The notes under the pieces were generated by a model. It saw nothing but the letters and a program-made list of their open reading frames with translations, was not told the DNA's origin and made no database searches. Below, in pieces: positions 38,433-50,624 of a DNA stretch of 64,000 nucleotides. Made by a program: the position numbers and the translations under genes. The number at the start of each line of letters is the position of its first letter. Position 1 is the stretch's first letter. This stretch comes from Apophysomyces variabilis. Its lineage: Eukaryota > Mucoromycota > Mucoromycetes > Mucorales > Mucoraceae. Location of the stretch: positions 75,698-139,697 of the forward strand of contig MZZL01000397.1 in assembly GCA_002749535.1 (NCBI GenBank), read 5' to 3'.

Positions 38433-39447
38433 ATGTCAGATATTGACACGGAAAACCAACTGGAAGCCTCCTCCTCCGCGTTGATCAAAAGTATTCATAT
38501 AGTCATAAAACAAACCTCACGGAACTAAACCCAACTCTGTCTCTCTCTTTCGTTTCCTGAAACATAGACATTATTGAAGATCTGTTTTCTTACAGCACGA
38601 TCAGACGAAAACGAATATTAGAATACTATTTCTTTGAGGATGCCGTCCTGACATCACCCGTCATGAGCACAGAGGGGGTCATGAACATTCAATAGTAAGT
38701 CCAACTTTAACATGTTTAATGACAGAACTCATCCTGAATCAACGTGGAACCTTAACCCCACTTACAGTGTCTATACCGTATGGCAAGCCTTAAACCGTCA
38801 GGAACCTACCGTGACCAATATTGTCTTTGATGGGTAAGTTTAAAGTTATTAAAAGCAAAAAAAAATGTGAAAAAGAGAAATTTATGGTTTGGAATCAGAC
38901 GTACAGCTGTTGTCCATCTTACGCAGAACCTTTCGCCCACTATATTCCCAGCCTTCGTCAAACTCCAAGTGCCTTCCATCACCACGCTCCATTTCCGGGA
39001 AACAGAACAAGACAGCGGTCTGCTAAAGATCTATCGACAAGAAGACAGCTGGACTTTAGAAGGTAACAAGGAATATCATAAGAAAAAGATGACTTATCAT
39101 TTGCTATCGCTTGTTTTTTTCGTCCAGGCATTCTCCAATCGGTTCCTCTTATCTCATTCTGGTACAACCATGTCCTTCGGGTTGTCATGGGGAAACTGGT
39201 CACAACTACGGGTGATTTGTTGGATGCGGCGTTGCAACATGCGCACAAAATGTCCATGCGTGGACGAGAGATCCAACGCATGGGAAGGGATCTGGCAATT
39301 GAAAACATGGAAAAACTAGATGAATACCGAGCAAATCTGCATGATAACTATTTGGAAGGTGTGCGTGGGTGGCGAGATACCTATGTGGATGAATTGGATC
39401 TGGTTAAAGAAAGTCATTGGTTGGAAAATGCTCCTCCAACAGAATAA
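38433..39447 (+). CDS. SigF-like / NTF2-like domain protein
   Basis: Five exons (38433-38490, 38568-38694, 38768-38833, 38899-39062, 39128-39447) encode 244 aa. The core has NIIEDLFSYSTIRRKRILEY, FFEDAVLTSPVMSTEG, YTVWQALNRQEPTVTNIVFD, VVHLTQNLSPTIFPAFVKL, ITTLHFRETEQDSGLLKIYR and SFWYNHVLRVVMGKL, a cone-shaped alpha/beta arrangement typical of the fungal SigF-like NTF2-like family. A charged helical tail follows (REIQRMGRDLAIENMEKL). The relation to Streptomyces SigF is only by name of the Pfam/InterPro domain; fungal members have no assigned role that I know. No signal peptide or full membrane segment is visible. The gene model is phase-consistent. Confidence 0.83.
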
Positions 39448-40034
39448 TGCAAATAAAAAGGAGAGAATTCGTTACTTCTGAGGACATCAATGGCCTAAGT
39501 ATCAGTCTTTCGTTACCCTTGCCGATTTCTCTTCCGTTGTATCGTTCACCTGCCATTTGCAAAAAAGACATGTGAATTTCATATTTACCACAAACCATTG
39601 GCGTCGCGTGCTGAGGTTGAATAATTATTGGCGGGAAAGCAAACAGACCTAAAAAAAAATTGCAGCACTTGCCAGCCTGACGAGGAACAGAAGGGTGAGC
39701 AAACAATAATGTTCCAGAATCAGAAAAATACTTCTCGTTAGCAAAGCAAAACATCGACAGACAGATAACAATATATTGATGCCTCTTACAAGTCGATGCA
39801 CTTTCGTTTGACAAGTCGGATCAAGAAAATTGCAAAAGTGGCACGATAACAAAATCGCATCCCTTCATAAGCGCTGTTTGATGGCTTGTGAAAACTGTAC
39901 TCAAGAGCAAATAGGGACGGGAAGAAGGTTGAGTCGGATGAAAGATTCTTTTTCATAGAGAAGAATATACGGAGAATATTAAGTCTAGAATGATATGCAG
40001 AGAAACTAAAGAAGATAACAAAAAAACGAAGGAT
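39448..40034. other. Intergenic region between convergent genes
   Basis: Roughly 590 bp between the SigF-like stop and the exoglucanase stop. Minus ORFs at 39404-39852 have hydrophobic stretches but no start context or homology I can see. Probably two 3' untranslated ends. Confidence 0.4.
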
Positions 40035-41785
40035 TTATATGCGTTCGCAGGAATACTTTCTATCGTTTGCATCTCGAGGAATCCAGCCTTGCTCCCAACC
40101 TAGACTGTAGTCCCAATGTGGATTGATATGGTTTTCTGTCTTATAAGTCCAAAAGAACCAACCAAGGCTGTTCTCGAAAGCATCCATCTGCCGCTCAATA
40201 AACTGACGAAGGAACACTTTGTAATCTTCCGTCCAATTCTTCCAATCATTACTTGCTGTACAGTTACAGTTTGGACACACAGCGGGAACGGGATGTCCAT
40301 TCTCCATGAGTGTACCCTCGTAACGCGTACCAAGACCAACACCATTGACGTATTTGCCACAATCGTTGGTAGCCAACGAAAATTCGCCCACCATGGTAGG
40401 TGCCACACTGGCCATGGCATTCTTCAGATCCCGACGCCAGCTACCACAGGGAAATGTAGCCTGCTGATCTCGCGACATGGATACCAACCCTTGATCAAAA
40501 ATAAGATAGGTATGGGTCTCTGAGGAAAAAAAAGGAAGCCCGATCGTCGTTATTATAGGAATTGAAGGAAAAGAGCTGCCCAAGTTGGGAACTTACCAAG
40601 GATAACCCGATCATAGTTCTTGAAGAACCCAGTCCATGCAGGCATGCCTAGGAAGCCTTCATGATAAGTCAGATAAGGTCCATTACCGTTGCCGGTGATA
40701 TTGCGAAGAGCATGGTAACTCTCACGATACCAATCCTTGACCCTGGAATGCTCCATACGGTAGATGGCCGGTTCATTCAGCACACCAATCACAGGAACCA
40801 CATGGGCCCACTGGGGTTTGTTGAAGAACTGAACCATGTCCTTGATAATCTTCAGGGTGCGTTGGGCGTTGGCATCGCCCATCGTGCCATTCAGCCAGCC
40901 GACCGTACCGCTTTTGCCAGAATGATTCCATCCATTTTGGGAACCTGGGGCAGAATGAAGCTCGACCATCACGCGAAGGCCGTATTTCCGCGCCCACTGG
41001 ATCCCCTTCAAGAGATAATCCCACGCCAGCTTAGGCACGAATGGTTCATCCGAAGTATGATCGATGGCCCAGTGGCCAACAGGAATTCGGACGTGGTTTA
41101 AGCCCATACTGGCCATGCGATGGAAATCTTCCTCTTTCACAAAGGTAGCATAGTGCTTCTCCAGCTGACGACGGGCCTCGATAGGACCTAATTTTTTACA
41201 AAGGCTCCATTCATCTACAACGTGATCTTCAAGTGAAAACTGATCAAACAGACTGGGCGTGATGAAGGGCTCAATGACCAGCCAACCGCCCAAATTGACA
41301 CCTCGGATCGGATCAGTGCCGTAACGGAAAGCCTGGGAGAGGGGGGGCACATGAGGGTTGGCTCGAGCAGAATCATCAAACGTATCGCCTCCACCTGGAT
41401 GATGCCCATACAGATCGGGATCCGTGGTAGGATTAGGCAACGGCGCAGAAGAACCGGACCGATTGGTCACGCCAGGATCAAGCAACAGAATCGGGACGAG
41501 GATGGCCGCGCAGATAACAAGAACAATGGCGGCCACCGTAGCGCCCACGCGCGTTGGATGATCCCGGACCCAATCCCTTACAGTCTGGCCAAAGCATTGA
41601 ACGCCGCTCTGCTTTGGAGGTGCCGGTTCAGGCGATGTGGCTCGTTGTAATGTTTGATGCCATGGAAAACGCTCACGGTCTTTATCTTCAAGTCATCATA
41701 CCATTAAATCAATCAATGGACAACTGACTAACAACTGGGTCTCTTTTTTTTTCTTTTTCTTTTTACCTTCTTCAGCATGCATCAT
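40035..41785 (-). CDS. EXG1: Membrane-anchored glucan 1,3-beta-glucosidase (GH5)
   Basis: Three exons (41767-41785, 40597-41679, 40035-40519) encode 528 aa. The product begins MMHAEEDRERFPWHQTLQ, and a single membrane segment at about residues 51-72 (VGATVAAIVLVICAAILVPI) gives a type II anchor with the catalytic domain outside. The GH5 landmarks are RGVNLGGWLVIEPF, GLNHVRIPVGHWAI, VMVELHSAPGSQNGWNHSG, VIGVLNEPA with acid/base Glu309, THTYLIFD and MVGEFSLATNDC with nucleophile Glu413. The enzyme trims beta-1,3-glucan from non-reducing ends, presumably during wall remodelling. Anchored members (like yeast-type Exg2 by other means) differ from secreted Exg1. The first exon is only 19 nt, a second in-frame ATG being directly next to the first. 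Confidence 0.94.
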
Positions 41786-42035
41786 CTATCACTTTGCTTA
41801 AAAAGAAAAAAAGAAACGAAACGAAAAATCCAAGCAAAAGAGAACAATAATAACACATGTTCATCGGCTAATAATCCTAAAATAATGGATACAAGTATTC
41901 GCCTATGTCGGTTCTCCGAGACCACCATTGGGCTCAAACATTAGGATGGAACGAGTTGTGTGAATCATATCCTCACTATATAGTCTTTTTGTTTGTTACT
42001 TCTCTTTTAGTTATTGTTTAGTAGCTCATATAATG

Positions 42036-44918
42036 TTAACAATCAAAATCTGCAGCAACCACTGCAGCTGCAGAGGTCATATCTGCTGGTGGTCGTAGAA
42101 AGGAATCAAAGTAGTTATCAAGTTGGATCAACTCATCCTCCCGAATGCGTACGCGCGCTCCAATATATCCATCCGGTCGGACTATTACCACTGTGGGAGA
42201 CTTGATATCATAAGCGGTATGGGACTGTTGATCATGATCCAGATAGACTTTGTTCAGTCCAAAAGGAAACGTGGCATGGATAATGGACGGAGGGGTACTA
42301 GCAAGCAAACTGGATACATCTGCTTTGGTAGAAGATGTGACATAGACAAAAGAAAACACCGGATTTTCCTCTTCTATTTGGTCTTCTTCCTCTTTTTCTT
42401 TGTATTCTTCATCAAGCGATGTGCGCCACGGCATGTAATTTGAAAATAGCGAAAAGCGGATGGATTTGGTGGATAAAGATGAGGCAGAAGTTGTAGAAGA
42501 GCGATGGGATGCCGTTGTGGAGGCGGAGGATACTGAGAGAGAACGAGTGGATGTGATATCAGAACCGAGAGAAGCACGATGGGGATGATGCTTGGCGTTT
42601 CGCGGAGAATTAGCCATGAATCCTGCTACAGAGTAGGGCATTGTTTCGTATCGATTCAGAAAAGACTGTGGACCATCAAGATGGCGCTTTAGCAGTCGCA
42701 GTCGCTGGAAATTATCGTCGGTAAGGGCACCACAGAACACAAGGATGGTAAAAGTGACAGGTGATCCATCGCCATGGATACGATCCAGTAGTTGATAATG
42801 ATTCGGTTTGATACCGCGCCAACCTTCAAAGGAAGAAGATTCTTGCGATGAAGTCGAACAATGACGTTGGTGACGGGCTGACGTCGATGCTCTCCTGGTC
42901 ATGTTCTGTAGAATGGGTCCTACTAACGCCAGCGACCACCCAGCGGAAAGGCTTGATGCAGAATGGGATCGCGGTCTCCAAGACCTTCTGGATCGTTGGT
43001 TGCTCTTTGGCGGTGCTTGCTCAGTTTTAGCCTGTGTTTGTAACATCAGCAACTGGAACACTGTGTAAGGTTTAAGTTTTGCGTTTTGAGCTAACGACCC
43101 AGCCGTGCCACGCCAAGGATTATTGACTTGCTGCTGAATCAAAGTCTTTGCATCCACTACGGTATCTACCGACGAAGCAAAGGAAACCATGCTTGCGTTC
43201 AGATTCAGTAGGTTGGTATGATAGGGGGTTTCGCCGACAAAACATCGTTTATTCCGTTTAAGCTGGTATTGTAATTCCAGCGTGTAAGTCGAATTCAATC
43301 CCACTGCCTGCGTATCGTTCGGGGAGAAAGTTTGCACAAAGATTTGTGAAGCTGCCGTCAACGCTTCCAGCTTCGATTTTGCTTCACTATCATAAGTATC
43401 CAGTATTTCCGGTGACGCACGTTGCTTCAAATGCAGAAAGAGTTTCCAGCACAAATTCTGCACCTGTTCTAAACCCAAACCTGCCGTTAACAGTCCAGGT
43501 GGTGTGGCGTACTGGGCTGCGCTTCCCACGAGGAAATACCGCCGACCCACGCTGTATTCCTCACAAGCTCGTTCATCCGCTTATTACCCATAGGAAAAAG
43601 GAAAAGGAGGGGTTAGGCCGGCTATTTTCCTGTATTTGCTTACATCATCTTGTCCTTTTTTGTCTTACCTGACCAACGATAATAGGCATGGACTTCGCCA
43701 AATTCTATTTGGTAAGGCTCAAGAACAGATTTGATGTGTCTTTGTGCTATGCAAAGTGGTACATCGTCGTCAATTGTCAGACGACTCCAACTAGGTTTGT
43801 GCTCGAACAGGATGTAGAATTTGTTCCGATGGCCTATGAGATTTGCTCGTGAATACGAACATATGATTCCGTCGCTTTTTATTCCCCTTTCCCCTTTTTT
43901 TCTTTATTATTTTCCTTACCAACAATAAATATCGCATCTTGGCCTTTGCGGACTGTGGATAGGGTTTTTGTTCCTGGGAAGTTGGTTGTTGCGGAGACAA
44001 TAAGGGTGTAATAGACGGTGTTAAATGATTTGCGAGACTGTTGAGCCAGCCCTAAATTTCGGATGGTGTGAAAATCAGCCGCCAGAACATAACAACGTCG
44101 CATCCGTATTTGGCAATAAAATCTTGGAGAAAATAAAAAAGAACGATCCACTCACCCAGTTTTTGTCGTACAAAGCTCCCTATGCCATCTGCTCCAATGA
44201 CGATCCTGGATTTCCAATACGTAACCTGCCCTGTATCAGTGTCGTGAATCGTAGTACGGGTATGCTGCGGTGATTGATCGGGATAAGCGGTTCGCTGATA
44301 CACATCAACATCTTCCAGATCAATCACTTCTTGACCATAATGGACTTTCACGTTGTCTTTAGTAAGAGCATCGTAGAGAACTTGGCAGACACGGTCACAT
44401 TCGCATGACAGACTCCAGTTAAATTCGGTTGCGTCGTTTTCCCACACGCGGAACTTTTGACGGTCGATATTTGTCGCGCTATTACCGTGTCCGCGATTGG
44501 TAAATGTCTCGAATCGCCAGTGTCGCACGCCCTGTTGACAAAGACTGTTGGCAAGATCAAATGTCTGTAATAGTTGAAGTGCACGAGGTGACCATAACAA
44601 TGCGGGATTTTTTTTGCCAGATGAATGAGCCTTGTCTGCATAGCAACAAATAACCCATATGTGTTACAACCAAAACAGAAAATAAAAAATGCACATTTTG
44701 CATATTCTTCTTTTCTTTTTTTTTCCTCTGTTTTTCTTACCGACAATGTGTACAGATATTCCCATTCGGGTTAATGCCAAGGCAGCGTAAAGACCGGTGG
44801 GTCCTGCAGGAGGAGGAGAATAAAAAGGACTTGCGACTCAGTCAATCTTTGTTTATGTCTACTGTAATGTTTTACCTGCACCAACAATAAGAACATCTGA
44901 TTCGTTTTTATTATTCAT
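42036..44918 (-). CDS. FAD-dependent aromatic-ring-type monooxygenase with degenerate GD motif
   Basis: Six exons (44876-44918, 44741-44803, 44156-44635, 43920-44051, 43669-43833, 42036-43579) encode 808 aa. The N-terminal Rossmann motif is SDVLIVGAGPTGLYAALAL (GxGxxG at 13-18), with the ring-hydroxylase DG motif VIGADGIGSFVRQ near residue 183. The expected GD motif (GDAAH) is replaced by FLVGSAAQYATPPGLL at about 311-326, with Ser314 in place of Asp. A long Ser/Thr/Arg-rich insertion (about 500-700) interrupts the C-terminal part, which ends in a thioredoxin-like region (TVVIVRPDGYIGARVRI) found in phenol 2-monooxygenase relatives. A phenolic hydroxylase-like fold is clear, but activity is doubtful because the FAD ribityl contact is changed. 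No clustering partners are evident. Confidence 0.8.
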
Positions 44919-45055
44919 ATTTGTAGGGGATGGCAAAGAAAAGCAGAAGAAGAAAAAGAAAGAGAAAAAGGCAAAGGGAAGAAGAGACTAAAAGAAACTT
45001 TTGTGGGGAGGTAAAATGGTTGAAAGTTTAAAAAGCCCTTGTCGTACAAGGTCGG

Positions 45056-46214
45056 TTACATTACTTTTCTTGTGCGGAGTGTATCATGATGACGACGTTT
45101 GGTTTGGATATGATCGCGTGTGGTGGCTATCTTTTCATTGTCATAAGAAGTCAAGAACATATATACCAAAGTGATATTAATGCTTGCTGAAAGCATCACG
45201 CTGTTGTTAGACTGAGGACATGTAAACAGTTGATGCGCGGTCAAAACAATGCCTGATCCGAATTGAGCAAGCTGAAGGCCAAAGACGAGTGGCTAAAATA
45301 TGCATGTTTAAGAGCAAAATACATAACAGATTGGCCTTTTATTTTTTCCGTACCTTGAACCAGGTGTTCCAACCAAGAGAGGTACACAAATAATAAAAGT
45401 AACGGAAACTGAGCACAAAATTAATGATCGCCGTGGCTGTACTGTAATTGAAAACGATTAGACTCCTTTCATTTCATTTTATTTTACTTGGTTCATTACC
45501 TTCCGAATATACTCTGGTTTTCTAACCACGACCAAATAATGAGTATAACTGTCATGTGCTGGTACCAATGAAGAAAGGGAATCGACTTCTGTTCGATTCC
45601 CAAACAAACGAAGGTTAAACGATGGCACCCTTTCACCCTTCCCGCCCCCTCCCCAAATGAATAAAAACCTTTGTCAGCACTAAAATGACTGTATCCATAA
45701 ATGCCCAATATCTCAACAGATAACTGATATACATCGAATAGAACACTCTTCCATGTTCCCCACTGCTATCAAGTTGACAATAAATTACGGAAAAGGACCA
45801 TCCATGCGCCTATAGAAGAAGAAGAATTAGCATGTAGAAAGTTACAATGAATAGAATGTTCTATAACTTAGTTTTACCTGGACCATATTCCATAACGGTC
45901 GGACACTGATAGTGCACACAATCATATTCAAAACGCACATTGTACCGTTATACAGACTTAACCAGTAGCGGATATGTACAAAGCGGTGTCGCTGAGCCAT
46001 AAACCAACGCAAAGCAATGATACAAACAAAATAGATAATCCAACTCATATAAATCACCTTTTTACAAAGGACACAATTTGTCAACACACACACATATCCT
46101 TGTCAGTTCCACATTTTTCCGTACCCATAAATTGGACATAGGTGTCTTTCCGTATACCCATTGAAATTGATTAGCATTGCTAGGCAGTAGCTGCTCCCAT
46201 TCCCATTGCCTCAT
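45056..46214 (-). CDS. ELO-family fatty acid elongase
   Basis: Six exons (46125-46214, 45878-46057, 45669-45809, 45500-45588, 45354-45441, 45056-45292) encode 274 aa. It is a multi-pass ER protein: MSWIIYFVCIIALRWFMAQ, CVLNMIVCTISVRPLWNMVQ, YWAFMDTVILVLTK, then KSIPFLHWYQHMTVILIIW containing the His box HWYQH at residues 144-148. ELO enzymes are 3-ketoacyl-CoA synthases that add two carbons to fatty acyl-CoA; the His box is catalytic. Here its fourth residue is Gln instead of the usual His (HxxHH), a variant found in a minority of relatives. Tail: ITLVYMFLTSYD and a Lys/Arg-rich end, likely an ER retention signal. Substrate chain length cannot be inferred. Confidence 0.88.
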
Positions 46215-46472
46215 TTTCGAGATGATGTATAAAAGAGAGAAAAAGATCTCGATACATTGTCAGTTCAACCAAGAAAAACAAATGAAATATAGATAAAAGC
46301 AAAAGAAAAATCTTCGGGGCCGGCTCGGCATAATCGGTTGTGGTATTTATCACGTATCAGAACAAAGGGAAAAAAAAATCCCAGGTGAAAGTGAAAAAAA
46401 GGGGGGGAGGGAAAGAGAGGGAGGGAAGAGTGGGAGGAGAAGGGAATCGGAAATCAGTTAAAGTAGAACTGT
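46215..46472. other. Intergenic, purine-rich 3' end of YPT1
   Basis: About 260 bp between the ELO start and the YPT1 stop. It contains a strongly purine-rich block on the plus strand at about 46385-46450 (GGGGGGGAGGG and related), i.e. CU-rich in the YPT1 transcript or its terminator region. No gene. Confidence 0.4.
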
Positions 46473-47431
46473 CTAGCAACATCCACCCGATTGTTGAGCA
46501 GGGATGGCAGCACCTTGACCCACACTCACAGTAGATTTGGGTTGCTGCTGAATAGTGGATCCCATTCTATCCTTAATCTGCTTCGCCATTGTCAAAAATG
46601 CCTGCTCTACATTTGTAGCACTTTTGGCTGATGTCTCCAAGAAAGGTATGCTCAAGCCATCGGCAAATTCCTGTAAAATGTTTGGTTTAACAAAAAAGAC
46701 GTTCTCTTTCTCCTGCTTTTTACTCGAAAACACAAATAAAAGACATGTACATTACCTTGGCTGTCTCGGTCTCTACAACCTTTTTATCTGTAAGATCACT
46801 CTTATTGCCAACCAACAGCTTGTTCACTCCTTCTGCGGCGTAACGATCGATCTCTTGCAACCATTGCTTGACGTTATTGAACGAATCCTGATCTGTCACG
46901 TCGTAGACAACAATGATCCCATGCGCACCTCTGTAATATGACGATGTAATGGTACGGAAACGTTCCTGACCTGCAGTATCCCACTGGTAACGTCGTGTTA
47001 AATTACTCACATTGAATAACAAAACTAGCCGATTATAGTTCACACTTACAATCTGCAACTTGACGGTCTTACCCTCCAATTCTATGGTTCTGATTTTCTA
47101 GAAATAAAATAAGAGGAGGTTAACAAAAAAAAATCAAAGCATAGAAAAAAAAAAGGCACAGGAAAGAGAGACAAGGAACAAAAAAAAAAAAAAAACATAC
47201 GAAATCAACACCGATGGTGGAAATGTAACTCTCCGTATAAGTATCGTCAGCAAAACGCAAGAGTAGACAAGACTTGCCAACACCAGAGTCACCGATTAAA
47301 AGCAGTTTGAAAAGGTAATCGCTAAATGATAGACCCAAATATAAGTAAACGTCATTGGTGTTGTTAAGCAGTTTCCAAAGGGATATTGAATGGTCTGCTT
47401 TATGAAATAATACATACTATTCAGGGTTCAT
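46473..47431 (-). CDS. YPT1: Rab GTPase Ypt1 (Rab1)
   Basis: Five exons (47418-47431, 47201-47321, 47050-47097, 46756-46983, 46473-46670) encode 202 aa. The GTPase motifs are GDSGVGKS (P loop), effector [33 protein letters not shown] (switch II), GNKSDL and [14 protein letters not shown]. The sequence [10 protein letters not shown] and [17 protein letters not shown] are Ypt1/Rab1 subfamily signatures. The C-terminus ends in GGCC, the double geranylgeranylation site. Ypt1 controls ER-to-Golgi vesicle tethering through GTP cycling. The first exon is just 14 nt (MNPE plus two bases). Length matches yeast Ypt1 (206 aa). Confidence 0.97.
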
Positions 47432-50400
47432 CTTTGACAAGAAAAATAAAGAAAGAGCACAATGAGTAAAGCGGTAGTATGTGAGTGAAAGTGGAAGAGA
47501 AAAAGAAGAGAGAGGAGTTTGCGGTTAGGGAAGGAGGCTAAAATATTTAACCGGGAACAAGTGGGATTGGCATGTGGGCACAATAACATGCTGCAGCACA
47601 ACATCACGTCCCCTTTTCCCGAAATTATCTCGCTCTTTCTTCTGGGATACAAGTGAAAAGCATCTATATATATTTGCCTCTATATCAGGTCTTAGTGAGT
47701 GCATTTGTTTGACAATATAGGTAACAGTATAGTTGCAATGCGCAGCAGCTATAAGAGAATGGGATTTTTCTCGTGATCGGCACATTGCCATAGACAGTAT
47801 ATTTGGCACACCAATCGCATTGCTATGATGACATTAATACTGCATTTGCTCGGCCTGCTGATTTAGCGATCGATAGATGCAGTGCAAAGTCGCACCAGTG
47901 GAATATCGGTGTAGCAGTGGCCGGAGAGTGGATGCCGCTAATTGACAAATCGGATGTACCATTTCCAGGATGTCTTGTGGCACAAACCTTGGTGTCTTTC
48001 TACAATACATAAAGCAAAGAGGTCTTTTTAGCCTTAGATCTTCTTCTTTATAATAATTGCACCCGAGCCTTTATAATAATGGGTATTTAACATCTATACC
48101 AAGATGGGAAGGAAACAATTATCGACGAGTATGGGCATGCCAGAGGCTTATAGATTGTATCATGGATGAAGAGCAGTATTATCTTGAAACACTGAGCTCT
48201 TATACCCAGTATTCGTCTTAATTGCATCAACAGGACAGAGACCATGCACATAAAAAATGGCAGGAATTTGATACCGGCCCTACAATGAGAAAAAGCGTCG
48301 ACAGGCATAATTATACACTACACACGGACCAGGATAAAGTAAGATCCAAAAGCCTCTGGATTGCATTTAAAACTAGGTGAAAACCGACATGGTCTTCACA
48401 AGAAACGGTGTCTTTCTTCGTGACTCTGCCTTCTATATTAATATAAAACGTAGTAGGACTTGGTCAAAGAAAGGCTTCCTTCGAAAACACGAGCACCGAC
48501 AACCACAACCTTGGGTGCCATTTCTGCCGCAGGTTAGGTTAAATGCAAGCTGAAACTTACCCCAATCGCCAGCCAACAAAGAGAGCAAACGAGATGATCA
48601 TGTTGGGCATATGAGCCAAGAGACGGTAATAGGATATTAATTAGCTTTCTCTTCTTTCTACGATAGATCAAGCTTTAGAAGTTATGTTATATGAGGAATA
48701 ACTTGGTCCTTAAACGTTCATTCCGTTCTCTTTCACTTCTATACAGTATCTCCGAAATGCCCCCCCACAAATTATACAGTCTTATTTGCATTCTTGAGTC
48801 TCTGTATGCTTTTTCAGGTTTCAGACTATCGATCGTCTTTAATACATCTCGATTTTGTAAACGCCCTTTCGTTTCAAACCCACATATGCACACCTCTTGA
48901 ATATCCCACTTTTGTCTCGGCAGTATATCTTTGCAGAAAATTTTATATATTCCATTACCGTGACTCTATGCCAAATATCGGCAGAGATTCATCTGCCAGC
49001 GAGGTAAAATAGGAAAAGCGGAATTTCAGGAGAAGATATCATCCTATATGGAGCAGACCTTGTCACTTTGCATTGGGCCCGTGGGCGTCCAGTCTCCCGA
49101 TGTTTCTCGAATATGCTATCAGGGTCTCTCTCGCACTGCTTAGCCTATCTTAATGTCGTGCAGATGTGGATTTTCTACTGTTTTCCAGCAGCAGAAGCGT
49201 TCAGACATTTCTCAAAGAATAGGTTGAAGGAACATTGCCCTGATCCTTGTGTAGTGTATAATTAGGCTTCATTGATACTGCTCTCTCATCCACAACACAG
49301 TTTCTTTCGCGTCCTCGTACAGAAGCTGAATGCTCATGGTGACGAAGTCTCTGGTGCAATTATGGTACAAGAAGAAAAACCTAAGGTGCAAAAAGAGCGA
49401 TTCGAAAAAGGAAAACTTGAATAGAGATTTTTTAAAACTGCGAAGCTATAAGAGAGAATACGGAAGTTGGCAAGTGTTATCAGATAGACAATTTCTGTCT
49501 ATCCATAACCGTTTACCATATATTCCGGACAAACATTGATAGCCATAGTATGACTAAATCAAAAGCGACGGTTACAAAGCATTCGCCTTTGTCTTTGATC
49601 GTCGTTCAAACTATTGCCAGTGCTGTTGCTGAAAAATCCTCTCGACATCCTTGGCGTGTTGCCATTAAAAGATGGAAACAGAAACGGAACGATTTCAAAG
49701 CAAGGTTTATGTTTTAGCCTCGTAAAGACCAATGATACTGATGATGATGATTATCGCATTCTGTCTAAGGACAAGATCGACGTCGACTATACTACTATGA
49801 TCGCAAGTGATATATAATACCCATATTTTGTCATAACTAATAAAAAGGGAAGTAATATTCAATGAGAAACGATAATATTTCATGGACGACATTTGCCGCG
49901 CCCATTTTCCCAGAAAAATTGATCTTTGTGCGACGGGCACTTTCTGACTCTGCTCCATCTATCTTTGACTCTCTTACGCAAACCGATACCGACCTCTTTT
50001 CTAAGGGAGACGACATGGAATTTAGGGTCAGCTTGTTATATTTGTTGTTCTTTGATGGAAATGATTTGGTCGCTTAGAGGAATTCCAGTGAATTGCTTTT
50101 CATTTTTTGTGTCCATCGAAAGACGAGAAAGAAATCGCAAATTGGCTGAGGCTTAATGTTCCCCTCCTTGGAGCCGAGGTGTCACAAAACATCCGAGCGT
50201 TCTTCATAGAATATGAGTTTCCATCCTCCCCCTCATGAACGACTTGAATCACTCGAAAGCCTTGTGTTCATCTTGTTTTTCTGGTTTTTCATTTATTTCT
50301 TTCTTCTCAAAAGTCGGTAAACAAACGAATAAAGGCCTTTTGTCAAATAATCCCGATATTTTGGAATATTAGGCTAAGAAGTGATGCATTGGCTTGATGC

Positions 50401-50624
50401 GTTAGGCAAGAAAACCATCTACTGTGTTCACCTTGTCCTACATCGTCCAGCGGCTGACAATTTAGATTTAAATAGCCCAATGCTTTCTTTGCTCTCTTTT
50501 TCTTTTTTTTTGTTCTATTCTATAGATCAGCTTACTGTCCCCCCTTTGTACCAACAACCCTTCTCCTTCTCTTCCCCTTCCTTTCGTTTTTTTATAAAAC
50601 TGATTTAACAGTAACAGTGCTTTC
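47432..50624. other. 3.2-kb gene-poor region between YPT1 and the LysM gene
   Basis: The promoter of YPT1 lies at its left end and that of the LysM/3D gene at its right, where ATTTAAAT (about 50463-50473) could serve as a TATA box and a CT-rich leader follows. ORFs at 47803-48012, 48691-49012, 49330-49539 and 49614-49817 have no recognisable domain. No repeat or RNA gene was recognised. Confidence 0.4.
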
